From: an uncultured Eggerthella sp.
Lineage (GTDB): Bacteria; Actinomycetota; Coriobacteriia; Coriobacteriales; Eggerthellaceae
DNA length: 64,000 nucleotides
Assembly: GCA_900540345.1 (NCBI GenBank)
Contig: UQFK01000004.1
Span: 31,036 to 95,035, forward strand
Direction of reading: 5' to 3'
How positions within the stretch are numbered: position 1 is the first letter of the stretch; each line of letters starts with the position of its first letter. Positions 8,698 to 17,580 of this stretch are shown piece after piece. Position numbers and translations under genes: made by a program. The notes below the pieces were generated by a model. The model was not told the DNA's origin. It ran no database searches and saw nothing but the letters and a program-made list of their open reading frames with translations.

Positions 8698-8722
8698 TAT
8701 TCCTAGTAATTTAGAAGGAATA
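8698..8722 (+). promoter_or_regulatory. Putative autoregulatory operator of the Rrf2 gene
   Basis: TATTCC and GGAATA form an inverted repeat with a 13-base centre, just downstream of a TACAAT -10-like hexamer (8693-8698) and 11 bases before the start codon. It shares its sequence with the cysK element, suggesting one regulator binds both. Confidence 0.5.
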
Positions 8723-8733
8723 AGAGGAAATTC

Positions 8734-9165
8734 ATGCTGATCTCAACCAAAGGACGTTATGCGCTTCGCGCGGTAGTTGACATCGCCGAAAACTCTACGG
8801 CAACACGCGTCTCGCTTCGCTCGGTCGCCGAACGACAGAACATCTCAGATAAGTATCTCGAGGCTATCGTCAAACCTCTGGTTGTCGCAGGCGTACTCGT
8901 AAGCGTACGAGGCAAGAACGGCGGCTATCAGCTCGCACGAGCAGCAAACGAGATAACTGCTGGTGATGTGATCCGCGCTGTCGAAGGAGAGGTAGCTCCT
9001 GTACCCTGCACAAGCGCCGATGGACAGCGTTGCGAACGACAAACCGACTGCCGCACCGCTCAATTTTGGGTCGGATTGGAACGCGTGGTCGACCAATACC
9101 TCGATTCGATCACTATAGCTGAACTCGCGATTCCTGATCTAGCAGGAAACGATTACGTGATATAG
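8734..9165 (+). CDS. Rrf2-family transcriptional regulator with three cysteines (IscR/CymR-like)
   Basis: The 143-residue protein begins MLISTKGRYALRAVVDIA and contains the Rrf2 winged-helix pattern ISDKYLEAIVKPLVVAGVL followed by RGKNGGYQLAR. Cys92, Cys100 and Cys106 lie in the loop where IscR and NsrR bind a [2Fe-2S] or [4Fe-4S] cluster, although the first spacing is slightly longer than in IscR. The gene is divergent from cysK and shares its operator-like motif. It is therefore probably a cysteine- or iron-sulfur-responsive regulator of cysteine synthesis and of itself. B. subtilis CymR, which controls the same pathway, works through CysK; a similar arrangement is possible here but not shown. 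Confidence 0.88.
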   Translation: MLISTKGRYALRAVVDIAENSTATRVSLRSVAERQNISDKYLEAIVKPLVVAGVLVSVRGKNGGYQLARAANEITAGDVIRAVEGEVAPVPCTSADGQRCERQTDCRTAQFWVGLERVVDQYLDSITIAELAIPDLAGNDYVI

Positions 9166-9208
9166 CAATACTCACAAGCTCAGTAGCCTGAAAGTCTTGC
9201 TTATAACC

Positions 9209-9661
9209 TCATTTCGTCAGATTCTTTTCCATCCATTGATGCTCGACATGCTCTTCAAGCTCGATCGGACCATAAGCCACATAGCCACTCTTCTCATAAA
9301 AAGGTCGTACGCGACACTGTGCGTGCAGAGCTGTGCGTTGAGCTCCTTGACGAAGCGCCTCTGCTTCGCTTGCCTGTAAGATCTTCGTGCCTAATCCATA
9401 ACTGCGATACTCGGGCAAGATCGCGAAACGACCAAGGATCCAAAGATCTTGCGCTCCTTCGATCTTCGGTTCCAGCGATGACGGGAACAAACGAGCGCAG
9501 CCCGCCAACACGCCATCACAATAAAGTGTCAGATGGATCATGCGTGGATCTTCATCGATCACATCATATTCGTCTTTGAATCCCTGTTCATTGATGAACA
9601 CCTGGCGGCGCACTTCAAAGGCATCTTCTTTGTTATTCGCGAATTTGAACGTGATGTCCAT
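9209..9661 (-). CDS. GNAT-family N-acetyltransferase
   Basis: The 150-residue protein has an N-terminal EVRRQVFINEQGF segment typical of ElaA/PhnO-like acetyltransferases and the acetyl-CoA-binding motif A region WILGRFAILPEYRSYGLGTKIL, with the R-x-x-G-x-G/A pattern as YRSYGLGT. The later FYEKSGYVAYG is the usual motif B. It should transfer an acetyl group to an amine; the acceptor is unknown. The start at 9661 has AAGGAT about nine bases upstream. It ends close to the Rrf2 gene but on the opposite strand, so the two are convergent. Confidence 0.82.
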   Translation of the reverse strand: MDITFKFANNKEDAFEVRRQVFINEQGFKDEYDVIDEDPRMIHLTLYCDGVLAGCARLFPSSLEPKIEGAQDLWILGRFAILPEYRSYGLGTKILQASEAEALRQGAQRTALHAQCRVRPFYEKSGYVAYGPIELEEHVEHQWMEKNLTK

Positions 9662-9725
9662 ACAGGCACTATCCTTATTCTCTTGATGCGATCATGCTTT
9701 TCATCTGAGGCAAGCGCCTTCTTGT

Positions 9726-10181
9726 TCAGGCAAGACGCGTCTTCTTCGTTATTGGACAAGTGATCATTCCTCCACGCTTAAGATAGTGCAGAGCAAAACC
9801 AATACCCGCAAGCGCGAGCGCTGCACCAATGCCCGTGTAGAGAAACGCTACGATCCATTCAGGAATGATGCCCGTCTCGCGCAGCAAGATGCCTCCGCCC
9901 ATCATAATGACCATCATCACATAGCCCTTAACATCAAAGAACGCGAATGCACACGTGAGCTCATTGTTATATGCGCGAATACGAGCCGACTGCTTTCCAA
10001 CAAGTTTGGTGAACATCAAATGAAAAAGAAAGAAGCTTATCGCGATACCGCAAGCAAGAAGTAGCGTGACAAGTTCAGTATCGATGATCGCACAAAGGCC
10101 AAGACGCAGGATATTGATGCCTGCAAGAAGCCATACCGCTGATGCGACAAGAAGGAGCTTTTCTGATCGTAGTTTGAGCAT
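9726..10181 (-). CDS. Small integral membrane protein, four predicted helices
   Basis: The 151-residue protein is strongly hydrophobic. Helices lie at roughly residues 10-32, 38-58, 85-108 and 112-137, with a basic loop KLVGKQSARIRAYNNE between helices 2 and 3. I do not recognise a named family. ATG 10181 is preferred over the GTG nine bases earlier because GAGGGG sits at a better distance from it. It stands alone between the acetyltransferase and the divergent symporter gene. No catalytic or binding motif is visible. Confidence 0.6.
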   Translation of the reverse strand: MLKLRSEKLLLVASAVWLLAGINILRLGLCAIIDTELVTLLLACGIAISFFLFHLMFTKLVGKQSARIRAYNNELTCAFAFFDVKGYVMMVIMMGGGILLRETGIIPEWIVAFLYTGIGAALALAGIGFALHYLKRGGMITCPITKKTRLA

Positions 10182-10367
10182 AAGACCCACCCCTCTATTC
10201 TCTGCTTCTCTATTGTCCTCTGCTCATATACCCTTTTCAAGCGCGTACAAGAATAATCCTTACGATACCGCGTCTCTTCTTTGCTCATACGATCTAAAAA
10301 CCTAACGAAGACCTATACTTAAGAGAAGAAGCAACCATGCAGATAATTGACCTAGAAAGTGCAGGCC

Positions 10368-11651
10368 ATGGGTACGTTGACCACCTCTCGAAAGAAAGCT
10401 TCCCTGACAACGCTTATTCTCGTTGCGCTTGTAGCCGGCATCATTTTCGGTCTGGTCGTCTCTTTCGTTGTTCCGCAAGGCAGCCCTTTCGATCTTTATG
10501 TGACCGAAGGTCTCTTCTATGTGCTTGGACAGTGGTTCATCCGTCTTATGCAAATGCTGGTCATTCCTCTGGTATTCTGCTCGATCGTCTGCGGTGCGAT
10601 GAGCATGTCCGATCCAAAAATGCTCGGCAAAGTCGGTATTGGCACGATCCTTCTCTATCTCGCGACAACTGCGCTTGCTGTCTTGATCGCGCTCGGATTG
10701 GCCGAAGCGTTCAAGCCTGGTATTGGCCTTGACCTTTCATCGGTTGTCATGGCGGACACGTCAAGCGCTACTTCAGAAGTAAGCATGGCCGAAACGCTCG
10801 TAAATATCATCCCCACCAACATCGTCTCAGCAATGAATAGCGGTGCGATGCTTCAGGTCATCTTCTTCGCGCTGGTGCTTGGATTCATATTAGGGCGGCT
10901 TGGCAAGAAGGTTGAAACGGTAAGTCGTTTCTTCTCCCAGTTCAACACCGTTATGATGACCATGATCGACATCATTCTTAAAGTCGCTCCTCTTGGCATC
11001 TTCTGCTTGATCGCTCGCACCTTTGCAACGCTCGGCATCGATGGCATACTTCCGATGGCGAAGTTCATCCTAACGGTCTACGGAGGGCTTTTTGTTCAAC
11101 TACTGATCGTCTACATGCTTCTTTTTGTGCTGATCACTCGATTGAACCCTCTTCGGTTCCTGCGCAAGATGCTTCCCGTCATGCTCTTTGCATTCTCTAC
11201 TAGCTCCTCGAATGCCACTATCCCTTTGAATCTCGAAACGCTCGAGCGTAAATGTGGCGTGGACGAAAAGGTTGCATCCTTCACCATTCCACTAGGAGCT
11301 ACCATCAATATGGATGGCACTGCCATCATGCAAGGCGTCGCGGTCATTTTCATCGCACAAGCGTTCGGCATCGATCTTTCTCTAGCCGCGCTGTTCACGG
11401 TTGTCATCACTGCTGTCACGGCGTCCATAGGAACTGCAGGTGTTCCTGGAGTAGGCACGATCATGCTCGCAATGGTATTCAGCTCGATCGGTCTTCCTGC
11501 TGAAGGAGTTGCGATGATCATGGGTGTCGACCGTATCCTCGATATGGGACGTACTGCAGTGAATGTTACCGGGGACGCCGTGGTCACGACGTGCATTGCA
11601 AGCCTCACGAAAACGCTCGATCGTGAGATATTTCGAGATGAAGCAGCATAG
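10368..11651 (+). CDS. Dicarboxylate/amino-acid:cation symporter (DAACS, GltP/SstT-like)
   Basis: The 427-residue membrane protein carries the glutamate-transporter-homologue signatures: the serine-rich hairpin FSTSSSNATIPLN, the TM7 motif NMDGTAIMQG, the second hairpin loop near IGTAGVPGVGTIML, and the TM8 substrate segment DRILDMGRTAVNVTGD. It imports glutamate, aspartate, serine or C4-dicarboxylates with Na+ or H+. The arginine in MGRTAVN usually recognises an acidic side chain. ATG 10368 is chosen because GAAAG lies eight bases upstream; a GTG at 10359 lacks a site. The next gene is another amino-acid symporter, which fits an amino-acid-fermenting lifestyle. Confidence 0.9.
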   Translation: MGTLTTSRKKASLTTLILVALVAGIIFGLVVSFVVPQGSPFDLYVTEGLFYVLGQWFIRLMQMLVIPLVFCSIVCGAMSMSDPKMLGKVGIGTILLYLATTALAVLIALGLAEAFKPGIGLDLSSVVMADTSSATSEVSMAETLVNIIPTNIVSAMNSGAMLQVIFFALVLGFILGRLGKKVETVSRFFSQFNTVMMTMIDIILKVAPLGIFCLIARTFATLGIDGILPMAKFILTVYGGLFVQLLIVYMLLFVLITRLNPLRFLRKMLPVMLFAFSTSSSNATIPLNLETLERKCGVDEKVASFTIPLGATINMDGTAIMQGVAVIFIAQAFGIDLSLAALFTVVITAVTASIGTAGVPGVGTIMLAMVFSSIGLPAEGVAMIMGVDRILDMGRTAVNVTGDAVVTTCIASLTKTLDREIFRDEAA

Positions 11652-11834
11652 CCCTGCTGCCCTCCACACAGGAATATCTCATCCCAAGATAACGACTCCC
11701 CTCCATCCATCGCTTTATACGAGCGCAGCACCTAAATCTCTCTTGTTCAACCTATAAGTTCACTAAAATATCGTCGGTGCTTCGATTCTGGAGCGTTTCG
11801 ATATTCGGTAACACAACACAGGAGAGCTTAAAGC

Positions 11835-13292
11835 ATGGAAGAAGCCATACTCGATATCGTCGTGACCATCAATTCATATCTTTCGAATTATGTTTTGATC
11901 ATCTTGCTTATCGGCGCTGGTCTTTATTTCTCCATCCGCACACGTTTTGTACAGATCCGCTGTTTCGGCGAAGGTTGGAAGCGTGTTTTTGGTGGTTTCA
12001 ATCTGTTCGGAAAGAAAGAGAAGAGCGGCATGAGCTCTTTTCAGGCGCTCACCACTGCTATCGCAGCGCAGGTCGGAACAGGCAATATCGTCGGTGCTTG
12101 TGGAGCTATCTTGATCGGCGGTCCTGGAGCGATCTTCTGGATGTGGCTCATCGCATTTTTGGGTATGGCGACGAACTACGCTGAAGCAGTGCTTGCACAA
12201 AGAACGCGTTTGGTCGACAAAGACGGCATCGTTCATGGTGGACCTGTCTACTACATCAAGACTGCATTCCGCGGTAAGTTCGGCACGTTCTTGGCTGGCT
12301 TTTTCTCGGTCGCCATCATCCTTGCGCTCGGCTTCATGGGCTGTATGGTCCAGTCGAATTCTATCGCCTCAACCTGCGAGACCGCATTCGGTATTCCTGC
12401 GTGGGTATGGGGTGTTGCAGTCGTCGCGATCGCAGGATATGTCTTCATTGGTGGCGTTGGTCGATTGGCGATCGTCACAGAAAAGATCGTTCCGATCATG
12501 GCGATTATCTATCTCATCGGCGGGCTCATCGTACTGTTGTGCAATCTTCCTGCTGCAGGTGAAGCATTCGCACTCATTTTCTCTTGTGCATTCAATCCGC
12601 AAGCAGAGATCGGCGGTGTCACCTTCGGTATCTTAGCCGCCCTCGCGCAAGGCGCAAAACGTGGCCTGTTCTCCAATGAGGCAGGTATGGGATCTACTCC
12701 CCATGCACACGCTCAGGCGAACGTGAAGAATCCTCATGAACAGGGCGTTGTTGCGCTTATCGGCGTTTTTGTCGACACCTTCATCGTGGTCACTATCACC
12801 GCACTCGTTGTTATCAGCATGCTCTACACAGGTGACGGAGCTCTTGCACAAGGCGTCTACGAAGGTATCGATAAGACCAATATGGCCCAGCTTGCATTTG
12901 GCACGGTGTTCGGAACAATCGGAGGCAATGTCTTTGTTGCTATCTGCCTACTGTTCTTTGCCTTTTCAACCATTCTTAGCTGGAATCTCTTTGCAAAGAT
13001 CAATGTTGAGTATCTTTTTGGGAAGAAGGCAGTCCCTGTTTTCACGGTGATCGCGCTTCTCTTCATCTTCTTAGGCTCCCTGCTCTCCAACGATCTGGTC
13101 TGGGAACTTGCGGATATGTTCAACCAACTCATGGTCTTGCCAAACGTCATTGGCCTTGTTGCCCTTGGCGGTGGAGTTGCCGCGTGCGCCCGCACCGCAG
13201 GAAGATCGTGGGGTAAGACTGAGGCTTTACTCGAAAAAGAACATGAAGAGGGCATCTCGAACGAAGCAAATAAGCCTGATTGGCAAGCGTAA
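11835..13292 (+). CDS. Sodium:alanine/glycine symporter (AGCS family)
   Basis: The 485-residue protein has about eleven membrane helices and the AGCS signatures GLYFSIRTRFVQIR near the N-terminus, FQALTTAIAAQVGTGNIVG in TM2, and FSNEAGMGSTPHAHA in the central region. These proteins import alanine or glycine with Na+. The start is ATG 11835 with AGGAGAG upstream. No terminator is obvious between it and the upstream DAACS symporter, so both may share a transcript. A strong terminator follows the gene. The C-terminal 35 residues are charged and cytoplasmic. Confidence 0.9.
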   Translation: MEEAILDIVVTINSYLSNYVLIILLIGAGLYFSIRTRFVQIRCFGEGWKRVFGGFNLFGKKEKSGMSSFQALTTAIAAQVGTGNIVGACGAILIGGPGAIFWMWLIAFLGMATNYAEAVLAQRTRLVDKDGIVHGGPVYYIKTAFRGKFGTFLAGFFSVAIILALGFMGCMVQSNSIASTCETAFGIPAWVWGVAVVAIAGYVFIGGVGRLAIVTEKIVPIMAIIYLIGGLIVLLCNLPAAGEAFALIFSCAFNPQAEIGGVTFGILAALAQGAKRGLFSNEAGMGSTPHAHAQANVKNPHEQGVVALIGVFVDTFIVVTITALVVISMLYTGDGALAQGVYEGIDKTNMAQLAFGTVFGTIGGNVFVAICLLFFAFSTILSWNLFAKINVEYLFGKKAVPVFTVIALLFIFLGSLLSNDLVWELADMFNQLMVLPNVIGLVALGGGVAACARTAGRSWGKTEALLEKEHEEGISNEANKPDWQA

Positions 13293-13373
13293 GAATCTCA
13301 TGATCACTCTCGTGATCGCGAGAACTTCTCACTACGAGATCTAAACCTTCTCAAAAGCGCACTATCGAAAAGC

Positions 13374-13406
13374 AAAAGGCCTACGATGATCCTCGTAGGC
13401 CTTTTT
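13374..13406. terminator. Bidirectional rho-independent terminator
   Basis: A perfect 13-bp stem (AAAAGGCCTACGA with its complement) and 6-base loop carry A and T tracts on both sides. It can end both the plus-strand symporter transcript and the minus-strand Bce-type permease transcript. Confidence 0.85.
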
Positions 13407-13444
13407 CATATCAGGTTCTTGCGATGAGAGGAGCTTGTTCGTTT

Positions 13445-15484
13445 TCATCGCGACTGGCTCAACCCTGAAACCACGGTCGCACGGCTCGCAAAGTAGGTTA
13501 TGACCAAATAGCCACCATAGATGAGCAAGACAAAACCAACAGACAGCGCGATCGGTTGCAGCATATTCACCCCAAAGGCATCAAATAAGCTTCCCGACAT
13601 AAGCCAGATCGTCCATGCAGAATGGCATGCTGCAACGACAAGCGGGAGCACGAAATATATCACGACCTGGGCTAGAAGTGAACGAGAAAGCATGCTCGTG
13701 TCACATCCAAGTCGAGAAAGCGCCCTATAGCGTCCCGCCGAATCGATCGTGAGCGAAAGAAGCTGGATGGCAAGCACTGCCGCTGTTGCTACGAGCAATA
13801 CAAGACCAATATAAAGGGCCAGATATGTGATGAGCATCTTAAGCCCCATCGCTTGCTCGATCATCGAGTCACGCGTGATAAACTGGCTCACACCAGGCAG
13901 AGCATTGATCGCTTCCTCATCGAGCTCTTCGCCTTCAACGCCTGATCGATAGACAAGATTAATATACGTCCCCTGAAGCGCTCCAGCCTCTGCAAGATCA
14001 GCGATCATGCTATCAGGAACGACCATCGTCGCACCGTTGGAAGGTACGCTGTAGTCTTCGAGCTGCACCTCCTGCACCTCGGATAAAGGCATTAACGTTC
14101 CCGATGGCGTCTCGAGTGCATAGTTTTGGTCCACCATCGCACGAGCAAGGTTTTCCGAAACGCTCATGGTGTTCGTTACAATATATTCATCATCGTCAAG
14201 TGCAACTGCATCAAGGCCCTGAAGCTCGCGTGCATCGTTGTACTGTGAGATTCCAATGACGTCCAATCCCACTGAACGAATGGTCGTAGACTCGATCGTC
14301 GCTCCAGTCTTATCTATCACATCGCCATAGGTCAGATAGGGTAATTCGTAGACATCTACCTGAGCAGTATCTTCGATCAGGGAGGACCAATCTTTTATCT
14401 TCTCCGATAGAAGTTGTTCGGTCTGAGTGATGTCGAAAACAGCACCTTCATCATCGGCTTGGCTCTCGGCGATCTCTTGCGTTGAGATGATACTTGCATC
14501 ATAAGGATTCGCGCGGTCGATATCACCGGAGAATAAATTCGCGAGCGCCATACCTGTACCGAAGGTCGTGATGGCAAAAAAGAGCAGAACACACACGACC
14601 CACATCGAAGCAAATGAGGTATTCACCTTCGAGGCAATCTGTCGTGTGGTAAACGGACGAAGCTTCTTCAGATAGAACCCGCACAGACGCGTAACGAGCG
14701 CGATGACAAATCCTGCAAGCGAGAAGAAGAACAAGAGCGTGCCCACCAGCATGAGCACTGTCGCGATCACGAAGCTCTCATCGCCGATAAAGGTCATCCC
14801 GTTGATCTCAAGCTGCCAATACGAAACCCCGAGAATACCAAGAGAGACGATGAACAAACACAGACACACCCACGGATTACGTATCACCACTTTTTGGCTC
14901 TTTGCATCTGCATTGATCAGATCGATCAGCTTGCAGTGACGGATCGAAACGACGTTGAAGAGCGCGACGACTACATAGATAGCAGCGAAGCAAACAAGCG
15001 TCATGATGAAAGAATGCATCGAGAATGTGAACTGATAATCGGGCATCGGGATAGCGAAGAGCGCCGCTGTAGCAAAGGAGAGCAACTGCGAAACGATCAC
15101 GCCAAGCGCAAGACCGACCAAAAGTGACACTATTCCAACCATCACGGTTTCATACAGGATGATACGCGATACGTGTCCAGGGGTCATACCAAGAGTAAAG
15201 TACATGCCAAACTCGCGTTTACGGCGCCTGATGAGCAGTTGGTTTGCATAGATCACCAAAAAGCCGAGCACCAATGCAACAACGGTCGAGAAGATACCCA
15301 TCATAAAACCAGTGAACTCAACGATGTTGCTCTTGCCTGAAGCGTTGACCTCTTGCATGATCTGCTGGTCACTGATCGAGTTGAACGCATAGAACACAGT
15401 GATAGCAATGAGCAAGGTGACGAAATAGATTGTATAATCCTTCACCGATCGGCGAATATTGCGCAGGGCAAGTTTAAACAGCAT
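13445..15484 (-). CDS. Bce-type ABC transporter permease (FtsX-like, antimicrobial-peptide resistance)
   Basis: The 679-residue protein has the BceB architecture: an N-terminal helix after ALRNIRRSVKDYTIYF, FtsX-type helices with the RRRKREFGMYFTLGM coupling segment, an internal repeat of transmembrane pairs, a large extracytoplasmic domain of about 200 residues (about 320-530), and a C-terminal FtsX-type helix group containing YRALSRLGC. Such permeases with their ATPase remove bacitracin, lantibiotics or similar peptides from lipid II and also signal to a partner kinase. Its start overlaps the ATPase stop by 11 bases. The adjacent kinase and regulator complete the classic module. The substrate cannot be read from sequence. 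Confidence 0.88.
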   Translation of the reverse strand: MLFKLALRNIRRSVKDYTIYFVTLLIAITVFYAFNSISDQQIMQEVNASGKSNIVEFTGFMMGIFSTVVALVLGFLVIYANQLLIRRRKREFGMYFTLGMTPGHVSRIILYETVMVGIVSLLVGLALGVIVSQLLSFATAALFAIPMPDYQFTFSMHSFIMTLVCFAAIYVVVALFNVVSIRHCKLIDLINADAKSQKVVIRNPWVCLCLFIVSLGILGVSYWQLEINGMTFIGDESFVIATVLMLVGTLLFFFSLAGFVIALVTRLCGFYLKKLRPFTTRQIASKVNTSFASMWVVCVLLFFAITTFGTGMALANLFSGDIDRANPYDASIISTQEIAESQADDEGAVFDITQTEQLLSEKIKDWSSLIEDTAQVDVYELPYLTYGDVIDKTGATIESTTIRSVGLDVIGISQYNDARELQGLDAVALDDDEYIVTNTMSVSENLARAMVDQNYALETPSGTLMPLSEVQEVQLEDYSVPSNGATMVVPDSMIADLAEAGALQGTYINLVYRSGVEGEELDEEAINALPGVSQFITRDSMIEQAMGLKMLITYLALYIGLVLLVATAAVLAIQLLSLTIDSAGRYRALSRLGCDTSMLSRSLLAQVVIYFVLPLVVAACHSAWTIWLMSGSLFDAFGVNMLQPIALSVGFVLLIYGGYLVITYFASRATVVSGLSQSR

Positions 15485-16292
15485 GACGCGCTTCGCCTCC
15501 TAAGAAGGTAACGACTTCCATGATGCGCCCAAAATACTCTTCTCGCGAAAGGGCTCCTCGACGAATCTCGTTGAAGATGCGCCCATCCGAAAGGAAGAGC
15601 ACGCGATTAGTGAACGACGCAGCATACGCATCATGAGTGACCATCAAGATCGTTGCATTAAGATCTTGGTTCATATGCTCGAGCGTTTCGAGCATCACCG
15701 TAGCGTTATGCGAATCAAGCGCGCCTGTCGGCTCGTCGGCCAAGATCAGAGAAGGATCGCTCACGATCGCACGCGCAGCAGCAACACGCTGACGCTGGCC
15801 TCCTGACATCTGGTTTGGATAGTTCTGCAGCGATCGTTCAACGCCGAGTTTATGTGAGATATCGTTGATGAGCGCTGGGATCCGAGATGAAGGAGTTCCT
15901 TTGATCGTAAGCGCGAGCGCGATGTTTTCGTAACCAGTCAGCGTATCCAAAAGATTCGAGTCCTGGAAGATGAAGCCGAGCTGTTCACGACGAAATCTTG
16001 CAAGCGCACGTGAACCTAATACCGTGATGTCTTGTCCTTTGATGAGAATACGGCCATTTGAAGGACGATCAATCGTTGAAATGCAGTTGAGCAAGGTCGT
16101 TTTGCCTGAGCCTGATGGGCCCATGATGGCAACGAACTCTCCTTGCGCGACATCGAGACTCACGCCATCGAGTGCGTGCGTCAGATTGCCCTTTGTTCCA
16201 AAGACCTTTTCAATATGCTGAACGCTCAAAAGCGCAGAGCTTGCTGCCCCGCCGTTAACCTGAGCAGATGGAGTCGCTATCGTTTCAGCCAT
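15474..16292 (-). CDS. Bce-type ABC transporter ATP-binding protein
   Basis: The 272-residue ATPase of the MacB/LolD/BceA group has Walker A GPSGSGKTTLLN, a Q-loop near FIFQDSNLLD, signature MSGGQRQRVAAARA, Walker B LILADEPTGALD and the switch histidine in MVTHDAY. The frame opens further upstream, but ATG 16292 is chosen because GGAAAGG lies seven bases before it and MAETIATPS begins the protein cleanly. Four bases upstream ends a 41-codon gene. It powers the neighbouring BceB-like permease and overlaps it by 11 bases, implying translational coupling. Confidence 0.92.
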   Translation of the reverse strand: MAETIATPSAQVNGGAASSALLSVQHIEKVFGTKGNLTHALDGVSLDVAQGEFVAIMGPSGSGKTTLLNCISTIDRPSNGRILIKGQDITVLGSRALARFRREQLGFIFQDSNLLDTLTGYENIALALTIKGTPSSRIPALINDISHKLGVERSLQNYPNQMSGGQRQRVAAARAIVSDPSLILADEPTGALDSHNATVMLETLEHMNQDLNATILMVTHDAYAASFTNRVLFLSDGRIFNEIRRGALSREEYFGRIMEVVTFLGGEARHAV

Positions 16293-16296
16293 GATA

Positions 16297-16422
16297 CTAC
16301 CTTTCCAATCGCGGCAATTCGAGAGATGTGAATGCATGAAGCGCGACCATGAGCACAGTCGCAGAAAGTGCTGTTGCGCCGATGATCGTGCAGGTTCCTT
16401 TGAGAATACCGAGTGGCTTCAT
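16297..16422 (-). CDS. 41-residue single-pass membrane peptide in the Bce operon
   Basis: ATG 16422 has GAAAGGAC eight bases upstream, and the frame stops four bases before the ATPase start, a spacing typical of operon genes. The peptide begins MKPLGILKGT, then has one hydrophobic stretch (about residues 9-31, including TIIGATALSATVLMVALHA), and ends in the charged ELPRLER. I do not recognise a family. Its position between the kinase and the ATPase suggests a small accessory or regulatory subunit of the transporter-kinase complex, or a leader peptide. It is shorter than most gene callers accept. Confidence 0.55.
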   Translation of the reverse strand: MKPLGILKGTCTIIGATALSATVLMVALHAFTSLELPRLER

Positions 16423-16506
16423 AACCTTACGTCCTTTCGCTGAAAATACCTGATACTACGATCATGGACGTATTCAGCGCATGAAACCATCGATTTGGCT
16501 TACACC

Positions 16507-17580
16507 TTACTTACGTGATTGTAAGGTTGATCGCATGAGTGCCGCTCTTCGCCGATCGTGGGGAAAAGAGATCTGAACGCGCGATCCTACGCCCTCTTCA
16601 CTCGCGAACATGATGCCAAGCCCCATGCTCATGCACATGCGCGCAACCAGATAGAGGCCCATTCCTGTTGCAGAACCGTGCGCTCTACCAACCTCACCGG
16701 TGAACCCTCGATCGAAAACACGAGGAACATCACTCGCGGGAACGCCGCATCCGTCATCTTTGATCTCAAGAATCGTGCAACTTGACGAAGACTCATCCTC
16801 CAATATGAACGCATCAAAAATCACAGTTTTTGCATCATATTTTGCTGCATTGATGAGCAATTGCGTGACGATGAATTCCAGCCATATCTTATCGGCAAAG
16901 ACCGTAAGTGCCGGGTCGATGCGCATCTCGAGCGCAACATCGAGCGAGGTCAGATAATGCATATGCGATTTACTTACTTCCCGCGCGATATCAAGAAGCT
17001 TCACTTCGCGGATCAGATAGTCGCGCTCAAGCGAATCAGTACGAGCTGCGAAGAGTGCTTGAGAGATCATATCGTCCATCCGCTCAAGTTCGCGGCGAAG
17101 CGTAAGCGCATCGGGACCTGTCATCCGCTTCGCAACAAGCTGGGCTGCAGAAAGTGGGGTCTTTATCTCGTGGACCCATAATTCTATGTATTCAGAATTC
17201 GCCTTGGCTTGCGCCCGCAGCTCATTTAGCTCATCATACCCTGCCCGAGAAACCGCTAATGCAGCCTCGTGCGCAACGTGTTCTGGCGTGGTGATTGGGT
17301 TGTTCACCAGATCGCCAAAATGTGTACCTCGATCAAGCAGCTCCGATGCTTCCTCTAGAGAATGCCAAAAAGGAGCTTGTCGCACATAATCATAGATCAG
17401 ATATCCCGCAAAGCCGATAAGGGCAATGACGATAATGAAATAGATTCCAGCAGGTGATGCCTGCAAAACGAAGAGGACAGCCGCTAGGAACAACAAGAAA
17501 GAAACAAACAAGACGATAAGCAGTACTCTGTCTTTGAGAAAGCTCGCGGGAGAATAATGTATGTCACGTTTTTCGATCAC
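16507..17580 (-). CDS. Intramembrane-sensing histidine kinase (BceS-like)
   Basis: The 357-residue kinase has two closely spaced N-terminal helices (about 18-40 and 44-65) with almost no extracellular loop, the hallmark of kinases that sense through a Bce-type transporter. The phosphoacceptor is His137 in LWVHEIKTPLSA. An N-box (LLINAAKYD), G1 (EIKDDGCGVP) and G2 (GSATGMGLYL) complete the ATPase domain. It starts at GTG 17580, overlapping the response-regulator stop codon, so the pair is translationally coupled. With the downstream ATPase and permease it should respond to transporter flux and induce the transporter. Confidence 0.9.
   Translation of the reverse strand: MIEKRDIHYSPASFLKDRVLLIVLFVSFLLFLAAVLFVLQASPAGIYFIIVIALIGFAGYLIYDYVRQAPFWHSLEEASELLDRGTHFGDLVNNPITTPEHVAHEAALAVSRAGYDELNELRAQAKANSEYIELWVHEIKTPLSAAQLVAKRMTGPDALTLRRELERMDDMISQALFAARTDSLERDYLIREVKLLDIAREVSKSHMHYLTSLDVALEMRIDPALTVFADKIWLEFIVTQLLINAAKYDAKTVIFDAFILEDESSSSCTILEIKDDGCGVPASDVPRVFDRGFTGEVGRAHGSATGMGLYLVARMCMSMGLGIMFASEEGVGSRVQISFPHDRRRAALMRSTLQSRK

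Noticed and set aside
10337..10732. 131-codon frame overlapping the DAACS symporter start
   Set aside because: It is out of frame with a clear transporter gene and has no recognisable content.
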